A DNA stretch of 64,000 nucleotides, from NCBI GenBank assembly GCA_028532985.1, contig JANCIK010000007.1:62001-126000 (forward strand), in the 5' to 3' direction. The notes beneath the pieces are model-generated. The model had not been told where the DNA came from and made no database searches. It saw only the letters and a program-made list of their open reading frames with translations. The first letter of the stretch is position 1. Each line of letters starts with the position of its first letter. The stretch is from Stropharia rugosoannulata. Taxonomy: Eukaryota > Basidiomycota > Agaricomycetes > Agaricales > Strophariaceae. The translations under genes were made by a program, and so were the position numbers. Below are positions 33,790 through 47,007 of this stretch, one piece after another.

Positions 33790-36240
33790 ATGACATCGTC
33801 ATCTCAACTACAGTTGTTCCGTAATGCACAAAATGTTTCTGTGTCTGGATCATCATTCATCCAGAATAGCCATAATTATTCATTGCCTGATCCGCTTGGT
33901 GGGTTTCAACATAATACTGTTTCGGTCATCGGCTGATATATATGTGATTAGAGCGTTTGTATGCACATGTGGCATCTAATGCCTTCCATAACTCAAGCAC
34001 TCGCTTTGATCCTCCACGATGCCATCCACGCACACGTACCGCCATAATCGACCATCTACACAAGAAGATCCTCGGTGAAATTGAACCGGAAATCCCCATC
34101 ACACGTCTCAGCGGACCTGCAGGCGCTGGCAAATCTGCTATCATGCAAACAGTTGCCGAACTATGTGACAAGGAAGGCCGTAATGTCGCAAGCTTCTTTT
34201 TCTGGAAATCAGATCCAACACGAAACCATCCGGGACGTTTTGTGGCCACCATTTGTTATCAGCTCTTACGCTTGTATCCTGGAATAGAGCCTATGGTGAA
34301 GCGTGTCCTGGCAGCTAATCCTCTTATCTTTGAAACCACCATCGAGAATCAGCTACGCTACCTGGTTGGTGAACCCCTGGAGTTACTAGTCAAAGATTGG
34401 CCCAAGGGCCATGGCAACTTACCACCGTGCCTGATCATTATCGATGGCCTAGATGAATGTCTTGACAAGCCCCGACGTTGCAATCTCATCCACGCAATTG
34501 CTCATATGTTCAAACAACATCCTCTTCCTCTCACAATCTTTACTTCAACTCGGCCAGAGATTGATATAATGGGTGCTTTCAACCAGTCTTCTATTGCTTC
34601 AATATTCAAGCCAATTATTCTGGATGGGGAATACAGTTCATACGACGATATTTCACTGTTCCTTGAAGAGTCATTTTCAAATGTTGTTGCTACACACCCT
34701 CGTGCGCATCTCATTCCCAATAACTGGCCCGAAAGGGAAATCATCTCCAAGCTATGTAGAAAATCCTCTGGACAATTTATTTTTGCATCAGTTGTCATCA
34801 AATATATTTCCCAACCTGATGGACTCCCGCATCGTCAACTCGATATTGTCATGGGACTACGGTCAGCATCATCAAACCTACCCTTTGTGGAACTGGATGC
34901 AATGTACATGCATTTAATGCTATCACTTGCCCCTGAAGATGTCGATTTTGTAAAATCTGTCCTGAAGCTCGCACAAAGTGGTATATCTGGATTGGAAACT
35001 GAAGACATGGCAAACATACTTCACCAAGGTGTTGATGACATCCACATTGCAATGACTCCCCTGTTATCTATTGTTACTATATTGGAATACAGCATCCATA
35101 TATCTCATGCATCATTTGGAGATTTTCTGTCAGACAAACAGCGCAGTGGCGTCTTTTTTCTCGGAAATAAAGAAGAACAGATTATGGACTGGTATACACT
35201 GGCTCTTAATGCACTTACCTCAAATCCAAGTGACTTGTCTTCATGGATATTTATGCGACTCATCTGGTATTACAATAATATGAAGCCAGAGGAATATACA
35301 AACATTCAATGCACTATTGAATCCTACCTCAACTATCATTACCTTGATACTCTATGGACATCATACGGAGGCTGTATTTTAACAGAATGCCTTGTTTTAA
35401 TTTGTCAGGTTTGTTATCCATAGTTGATGTACTATGTGATTATTGACTCAGTTTTGTTAGGGAAGATTTCCTCAAATAATAAAGGAACATGCTGTCCAAA
35501 TTTTGCGACAGGCATTCAATAAATATTTGGCCACACCATTTTTGACTGCCCTTTTAATTCAATTGGCGGTTGACTTGGATTGGGAAACGAAACACCTTGC
35601 ACTACCCAGACATTCCCAGGATTTGGATATAAAATTGTTGGAACTGAGTCAGCATTATATAGGTGGATTATGGTCTGAATTCATTGACAATTTTGTGGAC
35701 TGTATCTTTGATTGTACCCTAGAAGGGAGGCAACCGCAAATCCGGAGAAGACATATTGATAATTGCATTATTTTTCCACATTCACAACGTCTTTATACAT
35801 CCAACCCTTCATGTCTCTGCAAATCATCACAAATGCCATATTCCTTCCAAATGGTCAACGTCATTCATGAGAAAAATCGACCAAGGTTATGGAGGACACG
35901 TCGCCTTCAGCACGGAAGAAACTCCAAATTTACCAAACAAAAGTATACACAGGCCAGAGATAAATGCCACCGTGGAGAATATCATACTTTTGAAGGATTG
36001 CCCTTGCTTCACTTGCTAAGATATTGTAGCACATCACCCAAGCTCCTGGCATTCCTAAAATCAGAAGCAGGATGTATTCCCCTTTTCTCAATATGGACAT
36101 GGTCGATTTTCAATGCTGTTCAGAACCTTTTGTCAACCAAACGCCATCATAATGAAGTCATAGACATTAAAAGCTTGCGTTCCGGGTATTGTAAGTACTA
36201 ATCACTTTCAATCTCATCAGCCACTGATATCCTTGAATAA
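33790..36240 (+). CDS. NACHT-domain NTPase (fungal NLR-like), copy B
   Basis: 771-residue paralog of the NACHT gene at 15122-17575. Exons: 33790-33898, 33952-35408, 35461-36190, 36221-36240. The last intron (36191-36220) is only 30 nt and so is doubtful; without it translation simply ends at a TAA at 36199-36201. The N-terminal motif reads FRNAQNVSVSGSSFIQNSHN. Walker A GPAGAGKS and Walker B CLIIIDGLDE are intact, followed by TSTRPEID and a conserved HASFGDFLSDKQRSGVFFLG segment. The two copies diverge most in the C-terminal third, the part most likely to sense ligands in STAND proteins. Intron 1 splits the N-terminal motif from the NACHT region, as in copy A. Confidence 0.88.
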
Positions 36241-36850
36241 AGGCAACTGAGGTCGACAATTCACTTCACTATTTGTTCCAGTTCGTACATTTTATTTGGT
36301 CTGACACAATATACTATTGGTAGTTTACATTGCTCGGACTTGTCAAGCACATGAGGATGTATGTCCGTCCTAGCTTTCTTCTATTCATTCCTTTCTGCAT
36401 GTGTATTATCCATGTAATCAATCTAAGTATTATTTGGTACTATCGAGAGATACCTCGTCCAAACGAAACTGTGTGGAGATCAAGCAGCATTACATCAAAG
36501 TTTACTCAAACCTTCAAATAAACAAATATTGAACTGTAGATTAATTTATTATCATTGGTCAATAGGGAGGTTATGGAAGTAGAAGTATGCATGACTCGAA
36601 GTGTGTTTTCCATGTTGCATGTGCATGTCCACACCCAGCGGCACTCAGGCGCACAGGGCATATCAGAGGACGCGCAGCTTCTTGAACTTCGTGACTTCGA
36701 GGCATGTTTCCTACACCGTCTCAAACATCCAATTATATGTACTTGTGCTCATGCATGGCGCGGTCGGCAAGCTGTGGTACATACCCTTTGACAGCTCTCC
36801 GGCTCCCTTCCTGGCCTTTACTGTGGTGACAACACATTTCTCACTATGAT
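36241..36850. other. intergenic, no recognised gene
   Basis: AT-rich 3' flank of NACHT copy B, grading into the GC-rich repeat zone. No supported gene. Confidence 0.4.
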
Positions 36851-36949
36851 CCCTCTCTTCCAACGCATGTCCCCTACATTAACCGCACCCCGCCAACCCC
36901 CAGTACGTGGTAGAGTGACTCTTCCCTTGTCGGCGAGCTCTGTACGCGC

Positions 36950-37190
36950 ATCGGGATTTATTGGCCCTGTCCCGTCCCCTGCGCAACATAGGACAGCACC
37001 CCCGTTCCACGCGTCCCGGGGACGGCGCACCATGCCCCCAACCCCTCACCAGACGCATATACTTACCAGGTGCTACGCACCACCTTCTCCCTGCTCGGCG
37101 CTTGCACTCCCACCGAGACGCGAATACCTCCCCACAGCGTCCGTCTTCAATATCATGTGCACTGCGGATAATGGCTGTGTGGTTCCCGAG
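36950..37190 (+). repeat. dispersed repeats B/C, copy 2
   Basis: Contains ctgcgcaacatagga (repeat B), then gcgcaccatgcccccaacccctcaccagac and atcatgtgcactgcggataatg (repeat C). It is related in the same orientation to 31535-31715 and in inverted orientation to 40430-40690. Confidence 0.55.
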
Positions 37191-37924
37191 GGGCTGTCCG
37201 ATGTGATCTACTCAAAACAATGGACCGTGTGTGGATGTGCAGACGGAATGCTCCCGTGATGCCCAGGATGATGTGCTCGGTGGCAGTGTTGATGCACGCA
37301 GAGTCGTACGGGAAGACGACGGTGCCCTACTGCATGAGGGAGGGAAAACGTCGAGGGGTCAAGACCACAGCCCGGTTTGTACCGCGCAGGGATCCGGGGG
37401 ATGGTACTATACGCCAACGGGGGCGTTTCGTGGCGTATGCTGACTGCGCAACGAGGTGCGAGGTGAGAGGGGTGGCGAGCGCAGAGGGAGGGGCAGACGG
37501 GAGGATAAGCGGGTCGAGGACTTGAGCGGGGTCGTTTTGGGTGCGCCGTGCCGTACCGTGGTGGGGCTGGGCGCGTTGGGTGGGAGGCACAGGTGGAAAT
37601 GAGCACAAGCCGGATGCGGGCAGCTCCAGGGGGACGGCAGAGAGTTGGATAGGGAGAGGCGGAACGGAGTGACAGCATGCGATACCTGTGACGGAACTCT
37701 GATGCCGCGGTAGTACCCGCGACATTAGCGCGGGTCTCGTTCCGCGAGAAGTGCCCAACGTGGGGCCATGTTGTGCTACATCATACAGTGAACAGAAGAA
37801 ATGTACAAACCGGAATCAAACCTTTTGCAACAACTTGCCCGTGTCTGCATTTCTGAGGCCTGTCTACACGGCGGCTCCTTACCGCTGTCCGCCTGTCCGC
37901 AGGGCCGAGGCTGTTATCGTGAGA

Positions 37925-38110
37925 CCGTCTCGGCCCGGCACGCCGCCCATCCCATCGATCTTCCCTCGCTTGCTCGACTTATAACTTGCCTATCATCCCC
38001 AGGTCCTTGCATGTATTGAACCACCCACCTCTAGAGTACAATCTTACAAGCCACCCACGTCCATATCCTGCCATCATCCACACCCACAAAGCAAACACCA
38101 CCCCCAGTAC
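37925..38110 (+). repeat. dispersed repeat D, copy 1
   Basis: Shares cggcccggcac, atcgatcttccctcgctt, and later accacgc/acccac and gtacgcaccccagtatcagg-like words, in the same order, with 39450-39670. Confidence 0.5.
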
Positions 38111-39449
38111 GTACGCACCCCAGTATCAGGCAATCGTTATCGGCGGATGCATGATATTGCATTTCCAACGACCGACAGTCTGTAGACAGAGTTTTGTACT
38201 TTAATGGGGGTCACACCTGCCCTGTCGTAGATCTGCACCTTTTTTTTATACATTCGCCACTTCCAATATTCCAGTCTTCAACATACGCACCTTCACTTCA
38301 GTTCAGCTGTCCGCTCATTCGTCAGGGGGTGGCAAATACTGATTCTAATTCCATGAATACGGTGCGTACTCTCTGTTTTTCTCTTGTTGAATATACTGTC
38401 AATCTATAGGTCACTACCGAGTACCAGCCATTTTCAAAGCGACGTATCTCGCTCTCTGATTCGCGTAGATATCGGCCAATACCCATATCCATGCCCATCC
38501 AATATCGATTCTAACCAGACCGCACAATGCACTGGGGGATCACCGTGTCACCCCCAGTCCTTTGGGGTGTGGTGCATTGTACATGCATACCACCGCGCGA
38601 TTTGTCCCACTCAACAAAATTCTGTTACCCCATACCATTTCTCACATGCAACAAACGAACGTATCAGTAACACGCCCAGTGCCTGATTCCTCGACCAATC
38701 CCCGCAGGACTTATGAGGATTCTCATGGCCGACGCACGGCGCGCGTCATGCTCTACTGAACCAGGGCCCGCCGGTGTTGTGTTTGTCGTGTGCACAATTT
38801 TTCTCATTTGTCTGTGGGGATGAGATCTCAGTTAGCACAACGCGTTGCAAGTCTCTCCCTAAATACAGAGTACACAATTGCTTTTGTCGTGTCTTTTATC
38901 GGAGACGTGCCCCCGTCTACCAGGTGTCTCGTGCTGTATAGATACAGATATAGACACCCTTCCAGCTCGCCTATGTAACAAAGTAAATTTTTCTTTGTTA
39001 TGCACATAAATGTGTCTCTGCTGCCTAAGTTCACCGGATTCAGAACGGGGAGGGGAACGCGTCCATGAAAGAATGGTTTCATGCAAAGTAAGCCGGAATG
39101 CAAGTGAATGGGTAAGAAATTGCATAAACACATGCGAAGTTTTGGGTATGTGATGGGAAGTGTAGATGTGGAGTGAGGTTACAGACGGTGTCAGAGGGGG
39201 CAGAACTGGATATGCGCATGAAAAGCTTGATTGGAAGGCGTCTGATTAGGTTGTGGTAAGAGCGGGGTGGGACGGTAGGGCGAAGTGAGGGACCGTGGAA
39301 CAGGTGTAAGACGCCGGAGATAGTAATAGAGCCCTAAGGCCAACCATTGCGGAAGGGTGATACCGTATGCCGGGGTTAGGAGTAGAGAGGAGGGAAGGGA
39401 CATTTGCCCTGGGCCACTGCTAGGCCGTACGACTATCCATGGACATTCT

Positions 39450-39670
39450 GTTCCGGCCCGGCACTTCCACGGTACACCGCTAATGCTATCGATCTTCCCT
39501 CGCTTCCCCTGCTTATCTTTAGCCCATCAGTTTGTATTGTACACCCCCACATAATAAGTAAGCGCACTGCATTGTGCGCGAAACGAACCATCTCCTCTTA
39601 CCTCCTACAAACCACGCACACCACGAGGCAAACGCGCACCCCCTGTCCGTACACGCTCCCTGTATCAGAT
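39450..39670 (+). repeat. dispersed repeat D, copy 2
   Basis: Partner of 37925-38110 (ccggcccggcac, ctatcgatcttccctcgctt, gtacacgctccctgtatcag). No coding signal. Confidence 0.5.
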
Positions 39671-40429
39671 CGATATCGGCTGACGCTCCATCTTGGATCA
39701 GCGTCGCCGTTCGTCTGTGTAGAGTTGGGTAGCTTGTACTGGTGACTCGGGGGTAAGCACTAGCTATTAGTGGTGTCGTGCATATGGCCCACGACAACCG
39801 TCCTACTCAGCTTGCTTGTGCCCCGACACCTTGTCCTGCGCGGCTCGACTGCACCTGCCTCCACTCTAATTCCCCGTGCACCCACCTAGTCTAAATCTCT
39901 TCCTTGCACTCCACCGGCCCGCTCCCCGTGTGTCCCGCGCCCCGCGCCTCTGTCCAAGTCCACGCCGCTGCCTATGCTTCCGCTTTCTCCTCCCGCCTCG
40001 CCACGAAGTCCGCATACACCACGGAACTACAGTCCTACCCCACGCAACAGTACCACCCAACCACACGCAGCAGTCCCACCCTCGCCCTGCCATACATCAC
40101 TCAGCCTACCCACGCTGCGTCCCGCCCCGTTGCCGACAGTAACACCCCCCGGATCGCTGGGCTGTGCACACAGGCCAGCGGTCTGCACCCCTACCGCATC
40201 TCCCTCGGGAAGTAGTACTCACTTGTCTTCTGCTGCATCAACCCGTCCCCTAAGCACATCTTCCTGTGCATCACGGGAGCATCGTCACATACACCTGCCG
40301 CGCATCCTCACGCCATTCCCCGCACACGGCCCATTGTACATGAATCACATAGCACCACGCGGCTGAGCAAATACATATACCCATGTTCGTATTGGGTACA
40401 GGCACGCGCATCTTTGTGTGCACGGGATT

Positions 40430-40800
40430 ATCCGCTGTGCGCGTGATATTGAGGAGCTCTGCAGAGAGGATGCGGCACGGCGCGGCGGCGCGGCGGGGTG
40501 GGAGTCTGAGCGGGGAGAAGGCGGTATGTTGTGGGCACTTGGTATGTGGGCCGGGTGGAGCCCAGGGGCAGCGCTGGGTGCACAAGCGTAGAGCGGGCGT
40601 AGTGCAGACGTGAGCGGACATGGAATCAGTCGGGACGCAACAGGCGCGGCGGAACGGGGTGCTGCCCTGTGTTGCGCAGAAGGGGTATACTACGATGCCC
40701 AAGGTTTAATGAACAACGATGTTTACTCAAGGCGGGACATGCCGCATAGTCAAGCGTAGCCCGCATATATCTACGGAAGATGGCCAGGCCCGCACCTGCA
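40430..40800 (-). repeat. dispersed repeats B/C, inverted copy
   Basis: On the minus strand this reads repeat B (gcgggctacgcttgactatgcggcatgtcccgcc) followed by repeat C (ending near the ggattatccgctgtgc block). It is an inverted counterpart of 29340-29535 and 31535-31715. Confidence 0.6.
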
Positions 40801-41719
40801 TCATGCAAATGCCCATACACTTATACCCACTTTCGCGTTGGTTGCGTGAAAGCACAATCGTGTACTCAGACTCTGGACTGTATCATTATCGAGAACGACA
40901 GTAAGACATGATGTGGGACGACGCGAGAACTGGAGGAATGCGATGTACGGAAGGAATCTGGCGAGCGAGCCTAGTGTGGGACTTGTGCGAGCACGCATGC
41001 AGCGCGGAGAGAAGAGAGACAAAGCATGGGGTGAAGGTAACTGCAGCGATGTGAGAGGTGAGCCCGGTGTGAGGAGCGGAGTGGATAGTGAGTGGGGTTC
41101 TTGTTCATCCGCCCATATACATACATATAGGTACATGCAGCCGCAAGCGCAACACACATACCTCCGTCGTCCTCACCAACTCAAATTCTGCAGCATTGTT
41201 TGTACCCAACAAATGCATTATGCTTATAAAACGATTTGCAAAGGTTTACGGCAGTTGGCGTGTATTGAAATAATATATTTCTGGAAAGCGTACATGTTGT
41301 GTAGTTACAACAGCTAGGATTATGCATGCATATTAAAAACCATCAATACACGGAAAGGTCACACGCATCAAGGTCATCTGAACCCCCTGCAGGCTTACAA
41401 CAGACGCGCCAGACGCCTGTCTCCAGTTAGCACCCGCGTTGCAGTCCAGGATATTTTCTTCCCGGCCCCGGGACATTCCACAATGCTACCCGCCGCCCCT
41501 TCGCCCCCCGAATCCGTCTGTCCCTTCCCCCGACGAGGTCCAGGGCTCGCCGCAACACGCTGCGCGCTTCACGGAGGCAATTGCAAAAAAAAAAATTCGC
41601 ACCAATGTATAAGGAGCGTTTGTGCCATGTAATCCACTCTCGCACGTCCGTACTATCATCTGCGGTGTGCGAGTAGTATCTCGAAGTCAACTCTTTGCAT
41701 GGCCCGTGAACACGTCTAC

Positions 41720-42310
41720 TTCCATGACCACGCCTCCCCATCCCGATTCCCTTCTCCGCCTCCCCACCTCTCCCCATCCCGTCCCGTCCCTCCCCTCTAT
41801 TCCCCTCCGCCACAGCTACGTTCCCACACTCGCATTTCACTCCAGCTGACTTCTCTCCACTCCCCTGTCCGTTCCTCACGTCCCCTTCCCACCGTGCGAA
41901 CCCCGTTTCTCCCCTCCTCCCCTGCTAATCCTGCTTCCACCCACCTCGCCCTTTGCTCACCCGTAGTTCCCCGCAGCTCCCGTTCCTGCACCATACCCCC
42001 GGCACCTGCACCCCGGCAGGTCCCGCCTACCCCCGCCCCCCACTTGCTTCAGGTCCCGCAAAGCACTACATTCCCACTCACTCCCTAGCGTGACGCGTCT
42101 CGCCGCTCCTCGGTCTAGCCACTCCCCACACGTACCACGCACGGCACTGGCATCCCGCCGCTACTTACTCCTCCTCACATCCGTTATTCCGCGCCCCTAC
42201 CGCTCCCCAGCCCCACAGCCGCCCTCCGCACAGTGCACGCGCATTTCTCGCTGCTTCTGGTCCCGCACCATACTCCCCCACTGGTTCTGGCACCCTGCCA
42301 GGTCCTACCA
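41720..42310 (-). repeat. GC-rich dispersed repeat A, inverted copy
   Basis: The reverse complement aligns along its length with 30565-31120 (shared words listed there). The two copies form an inverted pair about 11 kb apart that brackets NACHT copy B. Confidence 0.75.
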
Positions 42311-45152
42311 AACACTACATCGCCTACTGTCCACATCCCGCATTACCACACGCGGCCCTGGCTGGATCAATGGCTCCCGAACAATGTCCCCTCCAGGCCC
42401 TCGCACACCACGCTCCCCCGACATAATGCTACACAACACCCACTCTTGGCGTATACTACGCTACCACGCAAGGATCACCAATGTGCTCACCATACCAGAC
42501 AACCGCCCAGGAACAATACCGCCTCGAGCATGGGTTATAGGCACATCTGCTTCCGGGCACGCACTGCCCTTGACTTCCCTTCGCTCCTTTCCTTCCCATC
42601 CCTCCTTCTCTACCGTACTATTTCAAGGCACTCTCATCTCCTCTGGTGTCCTCCCTGGGCTGCGCTATCCCAGTTCTCGCCTTACGCCTAACTTCATAAT
42701 TTCGTGCTTCGCCTCGCGTCTGTTTCCCTCGGCGCCTTCATGCTCATATCATAGTATTTCCCGGACCACGCCCGCTCACCCGCCTCTACTCTAGGACACT
42801 GCCGAGGCCACATATTGTGTTCTTCGCAACGTCCCCCGACGCATCCGCCCACGACACCAGTCGGGGGGCATCAGCGCACCTACCGGTTACCGAGCGCGCA
42901 ATGGGTATGTGTACGTCCACTCGCACGATGACAGTACCCATTGACATGGGTCTCGTGCACCGGGAACTTCACTTGGATGGATCGAATGCTTCTAAACTTT
43001 CCCGAGGAGCTCGCGCATATCATGAAGTAGAATCTAGCATGGTAGGTGGACGGGAGATAGGAGACGGCACGGTAAGCATACATGTGATGAGTGCATCCTA
43101 GTTCGTCCACACATCTACTAGCCTCGGCGCTCATTCGCATTTTGCTCTTTCCCACACTCGCTCCTAGCTCGTAGCTTCACGGTGGCCATCGTCATCGGAC
43201 CGTCGCCACCCGGCCGTCGCACGATCCCGTATCTATAATCCCATCGGTTGTTCCTCCCTTACTCCACCTACTTACTTATGATCAGACCAACATCCACTCC
43301 GTTTCCCGCTCACTACGTGAACTTCTGATGATCATTATGTGCGCAGCGCACCATCCACATCCACGCCCACTAAGCCCGTGTCCCCAAATCCCAGGAGTGG
43401 GACACCGACAAACGCGGTCCAGGATAGTGGCGCTGGAAAACGCACCTCGTATTTTTATTGTGTTAAAAATAAATCTCACACCCGGGTAGATATCTATCTC
43501 TGCGCAGTCACCAATACAATACCGCTGCCTTCGTCGATTATAATACAAAGCTATGCGTCCTTAATCGCTTGATGCAGATGTGACCATCATGAACAATGAT
43601 ATGACAGGAGCTTTTTTGATTGAGACTTTTCCAGCTGTATTAATGTTGATGGAAATAACTCCTCATGATTTCATTTTACGAGCGTCGTATGTCGATAAAT
43701 AATATTGGGAATACCAATAGATCATGAAAGGTCATCCGTAAACCAGCGTAAACCCCTGCCTCTACAATACACTTGTGCGAGCGATCACTGATATTTCTAC
43801 TGTGTCGCGGACACTGCAGGTGCACTCAGATTGCTCCTATTGGGCTCCATTACGGCACTGTCTCCTTTACGGAATATATGTGCGTCGTCGTCTTCCATTT
43901 CGACGCGTAAGTACTGCGTAATCGTGGTAGTACACAAGCAACGCTAACCTCTTGGAACTAGCAATGGTTGACCAACAACCATTTGTGTCACAAATAAAGC
44001 CACAGCGATGGTTTGTTTTATGATGTACATGGAAAAGGACTGGAAAATCGTTTGAATTCTGGTATTCGAGAGAAACCACTGTGTATATATACTTCTGAGA
44101 GAATAAATATTTTTCCACGCCACTTTGAATATCTCGATCGCTCTCCGTAATATACAAGACCTGCCGGGGTTGCTCAGTCCAAAAATGACGAGATCACTCT
44201 GATATATGTGAAAGTTCCGAGGGCAAGTAGGACGATTGTATCCTTCCTGTCATGGATCTCGAATGGCTCCACATAGTGGAACAAGTGTCAATTGCCAAGA
44301 GGTGGTGTTGCCCAATCTTTTACCATGTATTCAAAGGCGACTGGCATTTTTGTGTTAGAATTAGCTACCTTGCTCGTAAACCTGTTCACTCTCCTTCTTT
44401 GCCAGCGTGTACTAAATATGGTTTCCCACCAGGTTCATTGCATAAACTCTATACGTTGCTAGGGATGGTCTTGTCATGGATCTAAAAGTACTGTGGGGTA
44501 AATTGAGACACGACAACAACTGTTTTCAATGCTTCCGGCAGGGCATTCTATGCAAAACTGACAGTGAGGCGCTCGTGCCAACATTTCTCCAACATAGCAA
44601 GACTGGGATTTAGATATTTGCGTTGCTGTCGGAGTTTGTGCCAGGCAAGTGCCACATCAAAGATGTCGTCTTGAAAATAGTGGAAGTGTGATGGATCGCC
44701 GGCGCCTGTCATAGACAGCGATGTTAATGAACTTTGAAGTTACGAAGATATCGTGGGAATAATTGACAAATATAGTTGGCTTGTGATCATGTGAGCCGCC
44801 TTACACCTGTTCTTACAGTTCCACGATGTCAAAACTCAAAATGAAACCAAGTTTGTCTCTACGCTTCGTGTTGACATTCTTGAATTGACTGTTCGAAAAT
44901 GACGCTTAGATCGCCGGCGCGCTCCGCTCTGATAGGCTCCCGTCTTCTTTCAGGGCACGCACAATAAAATCAAGCGGGGGGAACAGGGATAATCTGCTCG
45001 ATGTAGGGAAGGTGATCAGTACTTTCAGCGCTGATTATTTACAACAGCTGACATACATTATCTCCAGTACATTTCCCAAACTTTCATTTTGAACAACTCC
45101 GTGTTGTATATAACGAACTTGCCATTGGCGGCCACAATAATGCTTGGAGGAT
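42311..45152. other. repeat margin and intergenic
   Basis: GC-rich to about 43.4 kb, then AT-richer. A 54-codon open frame at 44712-44548 (-) starting MTGAGDPSHFHYFQDDIFD has protein-like composition but no recognised family; it may be a gene fragment. An open stretch at 44157-43867 (-) is likewise unassigned. Confidence 0.35.
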
Positions 45153-46360
45153 ATGCCTTCTCTTAGTACGCCTGAGTCAATATTCCTTGGGACAGTGTTG
45201 GAGGGTGTCTTTTATGGTAATGTTCCGACGATTACTTGTCGAAAATCTGGTCTAACTGAAGTGAAGGGGTCTATTGCGTTATATTTGCACTTTTTTTGAG
45301 GATTGAGGGGAAGAAGGCCGCGCGAAGTCGGCTCAAATACCCCCTTACCCTCTTATTCGTGCTATGTACAGCGTTTATGGTTCTCGACTTCACGCAGCAG
45401 TTCATTACAATTGTGAGTTAGCCGGTTTTTCTCCTTTCTGAACTGGCTAATACAATTTTGAACATGCAGTTCAGAGCCACTGAGCCTGGCGGTGGAAATG
45501 TAGTCGCGAACATAAATATCACCACCTCCATGATCTACACCTTTGTTGACTTCATCGCTCAGTGCATCTTGGTATGTGACTCGCTCGGGAATATTCATCC
45601 ACAAATATTCATACACTGTAAAAGATCTATCGATGCTGGATAATGTGGGATCGCAATCCATTGTTCATCGTCGTACCGTCGATATTAGCATTAGCATCAT
45701 TCAGTAAGTTAGCAAGTGTATTGTATTTATTAGTATCTAATATAGCTTCAGCCACTTGTCTTACCTTGACAATAGAGCTCGTCATCGTTGGTCAAGTAAA
45801 TACGCCCCCTACCTGGTTTTTCCCTTTGGGAGCTGCATCATTCAGTATATCTGCACTAGTGAACTCGGTCATTGCTGGACTCCTGATACTCAAGCTCGTC
45901 ATGACGCACTATCAACTCAAAAGGGAAGATACGTTGTACGAGACACGCCATCTCCTCCCACTAATAGCAATCCTGGTTGAGTCTGGAACATTCACCTTCG
46001 TAGCACAAGTCATATGGATTGTGCTCTTCGGCTTGCAGAACACGGGTTTCAACTCTGTCGACGGGCTTATAACGATGATTTATGTAAGAGCTTCCTGTCA
46101 ATAATACATAATTTAACTGATATTTATTTGGGAAGGGTATCACACCAACGATTATCATTGTCCGCGTCGCAATGGGAACGTCGTTCGGAGAGAAAACTGT
46201 ACACTTTCCGAGTTCACCCAAGTTCAATGACATGAATAGCTATCCGGAAACGTCTGCTACAGCTGCAAGTGTGGGGAACATGACCAACAAGACACTCAAC
46301 GAAATGACAATGGGGAAGGTCGTGGATAACCATATAAATGTTAGACCCGTCGCAGCGTAG
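45153..46360 (+). CDS. seven-transmembrane protein, basidiomycete IYRCW family
   Basis: Predicted multi-pass membrane protein of 317 residues, possibly receptor-like; no ligand is known. Exons: 45153-45216, 45267-45412, 45470-45571, 45625-45703, 45746-46083, 46136-46360. Helices in order: LGTVLEGVFYGVYCVIFALF, YPLTLLFVLCTAFMVLDF, MIYTFVDFIAQCILIYRCWI, PLFIVVPSILALASF, ASFSISALVNSVIAGLLIL, ESGTFTFVAQVIWIVLFGL, GLITMIYGITPTIIIVRVAM. The signatures ILIYRCWIMW and GITPTIIIVRVAMG are hallmarks of a family abundant in agaricomycetes. A polar Thr/Asn-rich tail follows. The 42-nt intron 45704-45745 could instead be retained in frame, adding 14 residues. Confidence 0.85.
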
Positions 46361-46867
46361 TGTGACTATACCTTGTGACTCTTCTTCAGGCCTCCGCCCT
46401 GCCATGGCTACCTTTGCAATGATTGGGCTACGGATGGTGCAGCATAGCAGCCTTTATTATACTTGGCACACTTTGTATGTCGGTGCAGTATGTCGGTGCA
46501 TATCCCAATAAATATGAATTTCTCCCTATCCCTCCCCTTCGCTTACCATCCCATCCCCCATTTACCTTCCCCTCTCCTATTATGGTATGTTATTTGGACC
46601 ATTTCTCATGCGCTCGCGTCCTCCAAATCTGTACTTTGCAAGTATCACTTAAGCACACAAGCTGGTATATATTTTTCACCCTCTTTATGAAATTTTCAAT
46701 AAAATAATCTATATCCTCTCAATGTTGCCACTGCCATCCTTCCAAACTTGATAAATTCCCATGCCTGGTTTCCCCCCTCAAGTGCACCCGCCCTGAACCG
46801 GCGGGCAGGCACTCACATCAGTCTGGTGAGGCGCGTGAGAGTATGGTGCAAATAATACACCATATAA
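46361..46867. other. intergenic, no recognised gene
   Basis: 3' flank of the seven-transmembrane gene, with an AATAAA-like word near 46508 and AATAAAATAA near 46699. No coding signal. Confidence 0.4.
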
Positions 46868-47007
46868 CATGCTCTGCGCAGCTCCCGTTTCGCCCCTCCT
46901 GACGCTGTACAATCCAGGTATGACAGGTGACAGCGATGGGCGGGCATATATATGTAGCTTGTTACTCGCCTCGACATGGGGTGTATATATAGCGCGAGTG
47001 CCTTTCG

